DNA of 64,000 nucleotides from Paramecium pentaurelia (Eukaryota > Ciliophora > Oligohymenophorea > Peniculida > Parameciidae). The first letter of the stretch is position 1. Each line of letters begins with the position of its first letter. The stretch spans positions 1,197,744 to 1,261,743 of the forward strand of contig CAJJDO010000001.1 of assembly GCA_905183005.1 (NCBI GenBank), given 5' to 3'. Shown piece after piece: positions 13,747 to 24,333 of this stretch. Position numbers and translations under genes: made by a program. Under the pieces are notes generated by a model. That model saw only the letters and a program-made list of their open reading frames with translations. It did not search any database and was not told where the DNA came from.

Positions 13747-15335
13747 ATGGCTTCTTAAAGTGAAGAAAAAGATTTGATAGGATCCATATTAAGTGGTAAT
13801 GATGAATTCATTATTGTAGATTAAGATGACAAACAAGAAATCATTCCCAAAAAAGCAAGAAAGAACTTATCTTTAAAATCAAAAGAATTCGATCCACAAA
13901 TTCATCCAAAACATTAAGAATTTCAAACTTCAAATGCAAGTATATTATCTACAGGATATTAATCGCAGTAGAAATAACGAATATTTTTCTAGACTTAAAC
14001 ATCAATAGAAATGTATATATATATGTTTATAATCAAATAATTAGTTAGTCTTAATTTTCTAGTGCTGTATAATAAACTGCAGATTAAGATAATAATACTT
14101 GTTCATTTGATCATTTTTAATGTATTAATCATATCAAGTATTTATAGCCTTTGATTCCTTTGGTTAGTTACAAAGAAAACAATCAACTAAAAAGCATCAT
14201 ACTATGCAACCCATAGAATATTAAAATCCTTCTTTGATATTCACCAGTGATTAATGTATAGAGGGTAAATTATCCTTGAGTTAAACAGACCTTGTAAATT
14301 GATAATAATTATAATAAAGGAATAAATCTGTGGAAATTAATTAATTAATAGAAAGCTTCAGAACATTTTGGATAGCAATGATATCAATACTAAAAGAGTG
14401 ATTTTTAATCAAATTGAAAAGATTTGTTTGAAGGCTTCAAAAGATATGTTTGGAAATTACACAGTTCAAAAGATTTTTGAGGTTGGAAATTAAGATTAGA
14501 AACAACGAATATATAATCTGTTGATTAATAATATCTTTGATTTATCAAAAAATTTATATGCTTGTAGAGTAGTACAGAAAATGATGGAATTTATAAAGTA
14601 TTTAAATTACTATTTATAAGAGATCATTATGAGTAAGTAGATATATTCATATAAAATATGAATCCTTATATAAGTCAATTATTAAATGATCCTAATGGAA
14701 ATTATGTCATTCTTTCATGTTTTGAATTATTTAACAAGAATTAACTAATCTTTATGATTCCATAAATATAAGATTCAGTAAACTATTAATTAATAATTTT
14801 AGTTGTTTTTTATGTCAAAATAAACTTATGGTTGTAGAGTAATTTAAAAAGTGTTAGAGATATATCCAATAGAATTAACCTAAAGAATTATGGATATTTT
14901 GATGACTCTTGCATGTTAATTATGTTATTAGGAATTTGGAAATTATATAATATAGTATCTATTAAAGAGTGGACCTCCAAAAGAGAAATAAATCATCTGT
15001 TAGATTATTAAGGATAATTTTGAATAATTAAGTATAAATAAATTTGGAAGTAACACAGTGGAAAAGTATATAGATATTATGGGGCCGAATTAAATTATAA
15101 AAATTTTATGTTCAATTTCAAATGATTAGTAATTCAACTATTGTATGTTAGATTTGTATTTTACAATTTGTCTATCAATCCTTTTGGAAATTATGTTATG
15201 AAAAAAGTATTAATTAGTGGAGATCCATCTGTATAGTATTTAAAAAACTTATTGAAATAATATCCAGATATTGTACAAAGAATTAAAAACTCTGATTTCG
15301 GATAAAGAGTTGGATTAATTATGGATGCATTATGA
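13747..15335 (+). CDS. Pumilio/PUF RNA-binding protein (477 aa)
   Basis: PUF proteins bind 3' UTR elements through eight helical repeats and usually repress or destabilise mRNA. Six introns (32, 26, 26, 23, 25, 23 nt) give an exact 477-codon frame. The N-terminal ~170 residues are low-complexity (NASILSTGYQSQQ, KKHHTMQPIEY). The Pumilio domain follows with recognisable RNA-contact repeats: DMFGNYTVQKIFE, LYACRVVQKMME, DPNGNYVILSCFE, QTYGCRVIQKVLE, CQEFGNYIIQYLL, NKFGSNTVEKY and INPFGNYVMKK. The final repeat is only joined to the rest after removing a 23-nt intron inside NDQF. The order and spacing match a near-complete eight-repeat domain, with some repeats divergent. The TGA is 98 bp from the convergent DAHP synthase pseudogene. 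Confidence 0.92.
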
Positions 15336-15433
15336 GTGATCATAAACTTATAATAGTATCTTGCTTTTGAGTATTATTCTATCCAATTTTAATTATCATA
15401 TTTATCTTAATTATAATAAATAAAACTTAATAT

Positions 15434-16447
15434 TCATTATTAATTCTTAAGTTTTTTAAAGGACTATTAATAAAAATGATGATTTTTCTTGTTTATCTAG
15501 AATTTAGGATCAATATCTTCATCATTATCAACATATTCATTTACATCATATGATATGTATTATAAATATAATCCTGCTGGTTTCTAATTACTTTATTCAA
15601 GTATATTAAAAAACGATTATATTTTAAAAATAATATCTTCTATCCTTTCATTTTTTTGATTCAATAATTTAATTACATTAATAAAATAAATTTTATTTAT
15701 AGTTGATCCAATCTACAATTAATAAATAGAATACTTTGATTCATATAGGATTATAAATACCCTTAACAAAATTAGAACTATCATATTCACACAATCTAGT
15801 TCTGTCATCTACCCATAGAAAATTAGTATTTGAATGATAATATTTATTTTCATCATTTAATTTAATAAATGCAGATTCATATTTAAATGCAAAATATTTA
15901 TGTGACACCCATCATTATTTACCCTTATATTTATGAAGTGTATCAATGACCTTTTTTGAATAATTTGCACTTAAAAGTAATCTCAAATCCCTTTTATTTC
16001 TATTTAATGAATTTATTAAATCTCCTCTATAATTTAATGTTCCATCTTTTTCTTATAATTATGTTCTAGGTTTTGCAAATTATTAACAAGTTCTTCCAAT
16101 TACTAATGCATTTAATTTTTAACCCATACTCTTCATTATTTATATTTTATTCATCATAAAATCTAAATTTCTCTTTCCGACGTTCTTCTCTATATTCATA
16201 ATATACTTCTGCACTATCTCCTAAGTATAATTCAAATTTATCTTCCATACTTACCTTTATCATTTTATTCTTAAAATTATTTATATCATCAAAATTTAAG
16301 ATTCCTGGAAGTTTTCTTAATTTTTAAACTGTCTCCTCACCATTATAATTGATTTGAATACTATAAATGTTAATCTTAATACAATTGCTATTACAATTAT
16401 GGATATTACTTCCAATTATCCAGATTCCATTCATTCTCTTAATTCAT
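15434..16447 (-). pseudogene. Class II DAHP synthase, degenerate (shikimate-pathway first step)
   Basis: The intact family condenses phosphoenolpyruvate and erythrose-4-phosphate. Recognisable blocks in order: NEWNLDNWKQYPQLQQ, KLRKLPGIL, FELYLGDSAE, ALVIGRTCQQFAKPRT, DGTLNYRGDLIN, NFLWVDDRTRLCEYD, NFVKGIYNPI, and a C-terminal GLYLQYISYDVNE. Two plausible short introns remain (22 nt each, one in the N-terminal part and one after IK). Three lesions are seen. There is a one-base frameshift between LGDSAEVYYEY and EKNVGKRN that no intron of proper phase explains. An in-frame TGA replaces the Gly codon expected in NPI-G-IKV. About 60 residues are missing after QKNERI, where the family has its arginine and DPMHGNT metal-site region. 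The product cannot be a functional enzyme as written. Sequencing error could explain one lesion but hardly all three. It lies 30 bp from the divergent gene at 16478. Confidence 0.85.
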
Positions 16448-16477
16448 TAATTAATTAATTTTTAATTTTGGTTCACC

Positions 16478-16863
16478 ATGAGCACTATTTAACCGAAATA
16501 CGCAACATATTAAATAGATGGCACTGGTATTCATCATTTCAATTTCTATATTTAGGTAGAGATATGTATATATCATTTAACAATGGTGGAACTCTTAAAA
16601 CTATTCCAACCTATAGCCAGTAAAAATATCATAGTGTCACTCCTCAAAGAAGAAACCAAAGAAGTATTAGTAATAATACAAAAATGATTCATTATCATAA
16701 TAATGGAACTGGAAGAGATCTTTATATTTCGTAAAATTATAAACTAATATTTAGTTAAGACTCTGATCTATCTAATACATCCTTCTTAAGAGGTTTACGT
16801 AATTATGAAAGAACCTATCAAACACCCAAAAAATTTAGAATTAGAATTAATAAATATATATGA
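16478..16863 (+). CDS. Small basic protein with two DGTGRD-type motifs (118 aa)
   Basis: One 29-nt intron (16527-16555) gives an exact 118-codon frame. After splicing two related motifs appear: DGTGRDMYISFNNGGT near residue 13 and NNGTGRDLYIS near residue 63. The rest is basic and rich in Arg, Asn, Tyr and Ser (QRRNQRSISNN, RTYQTPKKFRIRINKY). There is no signal peptide or membrane segment. I do not recognise a named family. Motifs of the GTGRDxYI type occur in small ciliary/axonemal proteins of several protists, but that is memory and not shown here. The intron splits the first motif, so an unspliced frame ends prematurely. Confidence 0.75.
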
Positions 16864-18003
16864 TCGTTTTATAATTAAAATGCATACTAATTAAATTCTT
16901 ATCGTTAAAAATAATAAATAAAATTTATTTACAAAATATCCCTTGCACATATATACATATCTACTGATTTCTTAATTTGATTTATTAAAATTATAGAATT
17001 ATCTTAATTTTGTTTAAAATATAAAACATATTATTATTCTTACTATTGGTTTCATTAAAGAAAGATAGTAACATTTTAGGAGAAATGAACTTAATTTTAT
17101 GATTCTTTTTAAGAAAATTAAAAATAAAATGAAATAATAATAAAAAATCAATACGATTATTTTTTTGAATAACAATATGAATCTTATATAGAGTAGTATT
17201 AAAATTAAAAAATATTTAATTGATCTTAGAAAAACAAAAATAAATGTTTATATAATTGATGAAAGAAAAATAGAATGTATAAAAAATGAATGATGATTTA
17301 TCAATTTTATGTTATAAAAATTAGGTATAATTCATTTGCTAAGCATGAACAATAGAAACAATAAAAGATGATAGAAATTCTAAAGATTTCTTTTAAATGA
17401 GAATTTATTAATTATAACAATTATGGTAAATAACTAAGATTATATAAGGTGAAATTTATAGAATTTAAGTTTATTATCAATTAAGATGGTTTAGACTTAG
17501 TAAATGAAATTTATGAAGAATCTTATTGAAAAGCAATAATTCAAATTTATGCATTCTTTAGTTTTGAATATATTTTGATCTTTCATTCACTTTTTTAAAT
17601 TTAAACTTTTGTATAATAAATAAAATATTATTCTTTGAACATAAAATTCTGTGAGAAATTTTGATTTTTGTTGTTAACAAAAATAATAATATTGTTAATA
17701 TTAGATGTTTTTATTGAATACTTATAGTTTATGATGACTTATAAATTAAGTATTCAACAAATTATATTATAAAATATGATGAAATATAGAAATTCAAGTT
17801 GTAATTTCTTTCCAAATACTATATCCTATCAACAATTACATTAGTAATTTTAACTTCTAAATTAACTTTATATTTCTGTTTAAAACACACTAATCCTTTA
17901 TTTAAGTTAAAATTGAATATTTAGATTATAGATAATAGTGGATTATTTTGTTTAATAAATAGTAATAAAATTCAGAAATATTTTAATCGTTAAATAATTC
18001 AAA
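16864..18003. other. 1.1-kb AT-rich stretch without a supported gene
   Basis: The longest apparently non-coding stretch in the left half. Short open pieces exist, for example around 17290-17400 and 17480-17560 on the plus strand, but they are interrupted by TGA in every frame and no intron arrangement joins them. The second has a faint resemblance to tetratrico-peptide sequence and may be a relic. An 11-bp perfect stem (17714-17724 with 17747-17757) is the only structured element. Confidence 0.5.
17714..17757. repeat. Inverted repeat / hairpin, 11-bp stem
   Basis: TTGAATACTTA at 17714-17724 is perfectly complementary to TAAGTATTCAA at 17747-17757 with a 22-base AT-rich loop. It sits about 250 bp upstream of the gene at 18004. 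It could be a chance palindrome in AT-rich DNA or a remnant of a mobile element; no poly-T tract supports a terminator role. Confidence 0.5.
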
Positions 18004-18692
18004 ATGGACTCTCTTTATACTTTATTTGATTAGTTTATAAGAATCAATTTGATAAATTATCCATAAAATTAATAAGCATACATATTAGAAAGTTGGGAAT
18101 TATTTTTAAGATTATTATAAACTTAACCTCTTGATTATGGAAAAATTTATACATTAATAAATAGAATGACTTATGAAGATTTAACACCAACAAAAAATGA
18201 AAGATAAAGTTCTAGTTAAAGATAATAAGCTAGAAATATTACTGTAGCTTCTTCCCCAAGAATAATTTCATCATCTGTGTCAAAAAATAGTATTGAAATT
18301 GATATATTAAATTTAAGGTACCAACTTATTATAAAAAATATCATAAATGGACAATGTAGTTAGTCCAAAAATTACAGTCTCCAATCTTACTTGTTAACAA
18401 TCATTAATTAATAAAACATCATAGTAATAAAATGTAAAATAATAAGTATTGTTTCATGATAAAATAGTAAATGTCAGAAGAGTTTAACAAACATCTTTTA
18501 TTGAGTAAAATTAAAGAGTTATAGTTTAATTATTCTGTTTCTACAGATAAGCTATATGCAATTGCAAAAATATTATAATAGAAAGATTGTCAGCCAACGT
18601 CTAAATCACCGATTAAATATCCATTAACATAATATACTAGTAAATCTAGAGGAAGTAATCATAGTGCAGAACATTATAAAATTGTTGCTTGA
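18004..18692 (+). CDS. Hypothetical protein (214 aa)
   Basis: Two 22-nt introns give an exact 214-codon frame. The N-terminal third is hydrophobic-helical with many Leu and Trp (MDSLYTLFDQFIRINLINYP, ESWELFLRLLQ). A Ser/Gln-rich middle follows (SSSQRQQARN, SSPRIISSSVS) and then a charged C-terminal part (SEEFNKHLLLSKIKELQ, KSPIKYPLTQ) ending HYKIVA. No motif I recognise, no signal peptide. Codon use matches its neighbours, and the frame would otherwise be broken at each intron by TGA, which supports reality. It is isolated by about 1.1 kb upstream and 650 bp downstream. Confidence 0.65.
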
Positions 18693-19345
18693 TTTCTAAT
18701 AGTTACTTTTTTTTAAAATTTATTGAAATAGGTTAAACAATTATTTCCCAATTAATTCTAAATTTATATAAAAATAGTAAAAAAATTAAATTAATAATAA
18801 AAATTTCATTATAATATATAAGTGCTTCTTTTTTTCAATTTTATAAGTAAGATTATTATAAATACAATTAGTTACTTCATTGTTTATATTTATTTTGTTT
18901 TTAGAAGTAAGAATATATGTATTAATTTATTTGAATTTTTTCTATTAAAACATTTTAATGAATACTAGACAATTAGCAAATTTATAAATTCTATTTAGTG
19001 ATATTAGAATTCTAAAGAGAATAATAAGAATATTTTCATGTTTAACATGTTTAGGAGAATGAATAAGATAGACATATTCAAATTAATAGAATAAATATTT
19101 ATATATATATAATTATTTCAATTTAGGATAAGATGCTAAATATTCTAATTTTTGTAAGCTATGATATTAGAAATTAAAATTTGATTACTAATTACAGATT
19201 ATCCACGAATTCATAAAATTTTAATTGAATCTCATGAATTTTATGTCACTGTTTCGAATAGAATTAATTATTTTTTTTTGAATTATTATTCATGTAATTT
19301 AAACTTTAATCAATCAATCCTTGTTATTCTTAATTAAAATAAAAT
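18693..19345. other. Spacer before SKP1 with no supported gene
   Basis: About 650 bp. A plus-strand open piece starts at an ATG near 18959 (MNTRQLANLQILF...) and ends after roughly 35 codons. It might be a small peptide or relic but has no supporting feature. The rest is AT-rich sequence with a TA run near 19100. Confidence 0.4.
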
Positions 19346-19892
19346 ATGAAATTTATTTCGTAAGATGGATAAGCGTTCGAAGTATCTATTTTTTTTAATT
19401 AGATTACTGAATATGCACTTAAGCATTGTACTAAGTTAAGTAAAACTAATTCAGAAATATTTAATTTAACTTCCACAAACAGTAATATATTGAGAAAGGT
19501 GGTTTAGTATTGTGAAATGCATTAAGGAAATGATTTTATCCCAGAAATTAAAAAACCTTTGAAATCAAATAATATGTAATTGATATTCTTATTGTTAGGT
19601 TTGAAATTGTGAATTTTATAGATGCTTAATATATTACTAATCTTGAATTTGAGGAAATATTTCAAATTATTTAAGTAGCTTAAATTCTTGGTATCAATAC
19701 ATTAATTGATCTATCCTGCGCATATATTTCCACAAAAATTAGAGGTAGAATATCATTAAAATTTTAGGGAAAAGTTCAGAATAAATAAAATCCTTATTCT
19801 CTTCTAATAAAATTAAAACCGATGAAGAATTTTAAAAGTAAAGAGATAACGAAAATTTGGCTAAAAGATAACTAATACAAACATCAGATTGA
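19346..19892 (+). CDS. SKP1: SKP1 homologue, SCF ubiquitin-ligase adaptor (159 aa)
   Basis: SKP1 links cullin-1 to F-box proteins. Three introns (21, 23, 23 nt) give an exact 159-codon frame. The protein starts MKFISQDGQAFEV, the usual beta-strand start of the POZ fold. It continues with IPEI-like KKPLKSNNM, then NFIDAQYITNLEFEEIFQII in place of the WD...L.ELI block, and ILGINTLIDLSCAYISTKIRGKS, equivalent to the family's D-I-K-G-L-L-D-L-T-C...I+GK. It ends with SSNKIKTDEEFQKQRDN, matching the F-box-contact helix (FTPEEEEQVR). It is about the family's usual length (160 aa) but divergent, as expected for one of several paralogues. All introns must be removed for the match, which confirms them. 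Confidence 0.88.
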
Positions 19893-20299
19893 CAAAAAGA
19901 CTTATAGGAAATATTGTATTTAATATAAATAAATTAAATAAAAGGATTACATAATTTTTATCACTATTTATAGTATTTAATAATTATATATTATTATTTT
20001 ATAAAGTTTATAAAGAGATATATATTCATTAAATAAGATATCTTTTATTTAAAGTTTAGTTTGATTAATTTATATTATAACAATCTAATTAAATTATTGG
20101 GTGTAATTCAAATGTCTTAACATATACTAATATCTCTTATTTTTATAATACTTGATTAAAGAAAAGAATTTAAACAACAAAAAATTTGCTGAATTTAATA
20201 TTAAAAAAAATGGTTAAAGTAGATATAATATTTAAACAATAGAAATTTATTTAATTATGATTATTTTTTATTTACAAAACATATAAATATAGTATTTAA
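19893..20299. other. Convergent spacer between SKP1 and CCCH genes
   Basis: About 407 bp holding both 3' ends. Very AT-rich, with no ORF, repeat or recognisable RNA gene. Confidence 0.5.
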
Positions 20300-20898
20300 T
20301 CATTTAGGATTGTTCACGTCTTTAATTAATTTTGGTAATCCTTTACTTCTTTTTTATAATTTACTAACATAAATGTTTATATATACCTTTTAGAAGCGAA
20401 CAAGAGATTAATATTGGCTAGCAATATTTAGTATGGAATTGTTGGTAATTTATTTGTCTTCTTCTCAGGATGTTTGAATTGACATCTTTCTCCATAACAA
20501 CAATAACTTTTAATATTTATTATTATTTATACCCATCTTAAGTGTAATTTTTACAAGTTTTAGTCTTGTAATTAGAGGGAACATGGATTTTTTATCTCAC
20601 TTCATCTTTTCCATGAGCAAAGGCACACTAATTTTAAATTATATATAATACTTATTAACCATAAGGACAATATCCTTCAATGGCCCAATATTTACAAACC
20701 TAAACAGGATTTATTAACAAATTTACTTCAGTTTTAACTTTTACTTTATAGGAAACCTTTTTATTCTTTTTATGATTAGAGATTACTTCATCCAATTATT
20801 CATCTTAAATACTCTCACTAATTAATTAAATATGTGTTATACCAACTCTTTGTAGAATGATTGCTATCAAATTCATCACATGAAACTTGTTAATTCAT
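20300..20898 (-). CDS. Tandem CCCH zinc-finger protein, TIS11/tristetraprolin-like (166 aa)
   Basis: Such proteins bind AU-rich mRNA elements. Four introns (25, 24, 26, 23 nt) give an exact 166-codon frame. Finger 1 reads VCKYWAIEGYCPYGQQ-CAFAH after splicing (C-x8-C-x5-C-x3-H). Finger 2 reads YKTKTCKNYTQDGYCCYGERCQFKH, with the lead-in YKTKxC typical of the TIS11 family. The linker HGKDEVRQKIHVPSN is slightly longer than usual. The N-terminus is acidic/basic and the C-terminal tail basic (KLQKRSKGLPKLIKDV). One intron interrupts each finger. The gene is alone, with a palindromic region upstream. Confidence 0.9.
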
Positions 20899-21661
20899 TT
20901 TAAATAAAGTAATTAATATCTTATTTTAAAATCTTAATAATATTATTAAAGCCAATCCAGGCTATATAAATTAAAGATAATGCGTATTTTAATAATATTA
21001 TTAAAACATTAGAAATTGCCGGGATTACTAAATTTAAATACCTGGATCATCATCTTAAATGAATTTAAAGAATTTATGAATTAAAATTAATTCTGCAATT
21101 CCTATACCTCATTAATCACTAAAATCATGCTTCTAATACTCTTTAATATCATTTTGATATTTAAATAAGTGTCTATTTATATATATATATAGTTAAGAAA
21201 GAATGTGAAAGAATTTATTTATAAGTAAAAGTGGAAATGGAAATATATTTAGATCATAATAAAGTATTTATTCAATTCATATTTTCTAAAAGTAATAATT
21301 TTATAAGTATTTTTTTGTATTTTCATTGTAATAAATATCATACATTTATAATTCATTATTACAATAGGTTATGATATTATTATAATGTATTCTTTTGAAT
21401 TAAATTATCAATATAATATCAAATAGATATTTATTAAAATAAAATGAATTGAACTCATTAAATGTGATATCAAATAAATCATTAATGTTAATTATAATAA
21501 TATTCATAAGTATAAATATATTGATTAAATAATTCTAAAACAAAAATAATTCACTTTATTTTGTAATAATTATATAATCCCACAAAATATCAAATAATTA
21601 CATCTTTATATATTATAAAATCGAGATAATTCTAATATGTAGAATGATAATTATAATAAAC
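20899..21661. other. Upstream region of the CCCH gene with paired palindromes and a possible coding relic
   Basis: About 760 bp. Two perfect palindromes lie just upstream of the CCCH ATG (separate entry). Around 20985-21180, minus strand, there are coding-like words (NDIKEYQKHDFSDQ, then IGIAELILIHKFF and QDDDPG) separated by TGA with no clear intron. I read this as a relic or an unannotated upstream exon cluster. 21180-21660 shows only AT-rich sequence. Confidence 0.45.
20934..21006. repeat. Two AT palindromes flanking a 37-bp segment
   Basis: TTAATAATATTATTAA (20934-20949, 16 bp) and TTTTAATAATATTATTAAAA (20987-21006, 20 bp) are self-complementary and share a core. The 37 bp between them includes AGCC...GGCT, a further small stem. 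The first palindrome is 36 bp upstream of the CCCH start codon. It could be a regulatory element, a cruciform-prone site or coincidence in AT-rich DNA. Confidence 0.6.
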
Positions 21662-22129
21662 TCAAACTTCCTAACACATTCCTTAAGTAGGAATTATTAA
21701 TTCTTATAGATTATGTGATGTTAATTAAAAATTAAACCCTTCTTATTCTCTCTAATTTTAAGATTATTATTTTTCACTAAGGGCTTAATTTCTAATGCTT
21801 TCATTCTCATTTTCACTATCAGCATCAAATTAAAATGCATCCTCTAATTCTGACTATTTAACTTTTCTTGGATTCTATTTTTTACTTTTGCTAATTGTAA
21901 CTGTAGTCTTAGATGCTTTCATTTTAATATTTTACTTCTGATTTGAATTTTTTTTAGAATCAGATTTAACTACTTGATTGGGAAAACTGATAGGATAATC
22001 AGAATTTATCTCTCCTAAACCTTAATTTTAGATTGTCAAAGGTTTGTTTCTAAAATATTTTCTCAAATATAATCCTATAAAAGTTAGAAGCAAAAAGAGC
22101 AAAACGACAATAAATAGTGTTTACGACAT
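21662..22129 (-). CDS. Small single-pass membrane protein (155 aa)
   Basis: Intron-free 155-codon frame. Residues 4-22 (TLFIVVLLFLLLTFIGLYL) form one strong membrane helix directly at the N-terminus, followed by RKYFRNK, so a signal anchor with a cytoplasmic tail is likely. The tail is polar and rich in Ser, Lys, Asn and Gln, with a basic stretch (KMKASKTTVTISKSKKQNPRK) and an acidic patch (ELEDAFQFDADSENENES). No family recognised. The ATG is 556 bp from the divergent sorting-nexin gene. Confidence 0.75.
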
Positions 22130-22685
22130 TATTTAAATATTTCAATTAAATACTTATTGTTATTATTTCGATGCCACTATCTTAAAATTTAATGTGATTA
22201 TTTGTACTATTCTTTTTAAATCAATTCACTTGTCAATTTTATTCATAACTAGTCTCAATAATATTAAAATTATTGATTTAATTATAAAATTATGTGAGTT
22301 TCTATTCATCTGATTTATATTAATTTTATCCTTATTTTTAATTTTTAATTTTTGTTATTGTTATTGATATTAATATTACAAATCTTATTTATTAATCTAT
22401 TAATCAACTTAATTATTGAGTATTATTTCATTTATTATTATATTGATTAAACTTATCAGATTGAAATTCTAAATAATATATATGTATCAGTTGGCTTCTA
22501 TTAAATTTATATAAAAAAGATTTATAGAATTAAGGATTTCAGGAAAAAGAGAATTATAAAGATATTTTTTATAATTTATTTTATAGATTTGATTTCTAGT
22601 AGGAATGCAATTATCTCAAAATTTTGATTATGACTTTATGTAAAAATACATAAATTCATTATGATATATATTATTAAAATATTAA
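22130..22685. other. Divergent intergenic region, no gene seen
   Basis: 556 bp between the membrane protein and sorting nexin start codons. It should carry both promoters. Only AT-rich sequence is seen, with no repeat, palindrome or open frame worth calling. Confidence 0.5.
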
Positions 22686-24039
22686 ATGGATCAATAAACA
22701 GAGGAAACATTAAATTTAGGAATAGATGTTTAAGTGTGTGATCCAATAGTAAAGAAAGATGGAATAAAAAATTATGTAGTATACACACTTAAAGGTTAAG
22801 ATAAAGATGGCCAATTTGAAGTAATACGTCGATTCAATGAATTTGATTGTTTTAGGTATATTTATATACTATGTAGAACGACTCTTCAAATACGATGGCC
22901 TGGATGTTATGTTCCTCCATTACCAATCAAGAAACCAGTTGTAAGTGTTCTAACTTATTCAAAAGGGAAATATGGATTAAAAGTTTATTGATGAGAGAAT
23001 GCATTATCTCAATCTTTTCATGAATAAATTGACAACAATTAATCATTTATGGTATTCTGAAGAAACCAAACTCTTTATTAAGGGTGGTGGAGATATTGAA
23101 AAAGTAATCATATATCATTATTTCTTTTAGCAATTATTAGCTTTATAAAAACCAACTCCTGGTGATATCATATATAAATATGAAACAATATTCAAAGATT
23201 TTTCAGGCAAAGAAATAAATGATCAATTACTCTCTAAGATTGGGAATTTCTCTTTGTTTTTAAAGAGGATTCAACCATAATTAGAAACATTTTAATAATA
23301 AGCCAAATAACTTGTTTAATCGAGGTAGACATCTTAATCATTATACAAGAATTTAATGTCAAGAAAATATGAATCTATTATTAGATTATTTAATGCCTGA
23401 ATACGAAAAGAATTGTTTAACAGAATATGTTGTTAATCCTGAAAATAAACTTGTTTTTGTTTAACATAATACAGAGTTATACCAATAATATGTTTTATAT
23501 TTTTTATTTATTTTTAGCGAGCAGCCAATGAAAAGAGTGCCCTTGATAATTTTGCATTATCTATTAAAATAGAAACAAGAGACATTGATGCTGTCCTTGA
23601 AGCTATATAATGCAAAGACAAATATGAATAGATTAAATAAAACTATTTGACTAAATTATGTAGTTTGAGCAATGAAAAAAAAGATATTGAGAATGGCAAA
23701 ACTACATTGAAATCCTTTTTCAATTCAAATAAAGAGGAATTTATTCAAAAAACATAGCAATAAATTGATAATGTAATTTTATTATTATATTATTCTTAAA
23801 AGATCCAAAAAGAGATTGAATAGTTGACTATCCTATGTGATATGATAACCATAATATTAGGATATTTTATTATACCAAAATATAAAGTATTCTTCATTTT
23901 AACTTATTTTTAGTAAGAAAAAGAGAAAAATTATTACTAATTATTAAGACAAATGGCACAACATCAAGTTTAAAAAGCATAAGCAGAAAGAAATTATTGG
24001 TTAGATTTAGATAAGAATCAAATGTTTATGGAAGTTTGA
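22686..24039 (+). CDS. Sorting nexin: PX domain plus BAR-like coiled region (390 aa)
   Basis: Endosomal membrane-trafficking protein. Seven introns (21, 25, 27, 25, 26, 30, 27 nt) give an exact 390-codon frame. The PX domain covers about residues 10-130: IKNYVVYTLKG, phosphoinositide-site RRFNEFDCFR, the PPLPIKK loop and a DERMHYLNLFMNKL helix. The C-terminal ~250 residues are helical and charged, consistent with a BAR domain (QLLSKIGNFSLFLKRIQPQLE, ALSIKIETRDIDAVLEAI, QKAQAERNYWLDLDK). The organisation resembles SNX1/SNX7-type proteins. The phosphoinositide-binding Arg is present. All seven introns are needed to keep the frame. Confidence 0.88.
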
Positions 24040-24333
24040 AATTGATATATATATATAAATATAACAAATATTAAATTAATAATATTAGAGAGATGAAATC
24101 AAATACAACTTATCTAAATTCACTAATATTCAATATTCCTATTCATTATAATTTAGACACCTTCCTAATTTTTCAATTTCCTTCCAATACAAACTCATTA
24201 TAAACATTTTTTTGTGTTTAAGAATTATATAACAGAATAATATTTAATTCTATACTTTATAGGAATTCATTTGACCTTCACACTTTAATTTTATAATGCT
24301 ATCAATTTATATTTATAATAATCTATATATATA

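Noticed and set aside
15434..16447. Saving the DAHP synthase as intact by adding more introns
   Set aside because: A 25-nt segment starting GTGCAG could restore frame but would delete the conserved GDSAE motif, and it would not explain the in-frame TGA or the missing block.
20314..20316. Stop codon of the CCCH gene at 20314
   Set aside because: This needed the wrong phase after the last intron. With the correct phase the frame ends at 20300 and the length becomes an exact codon number.
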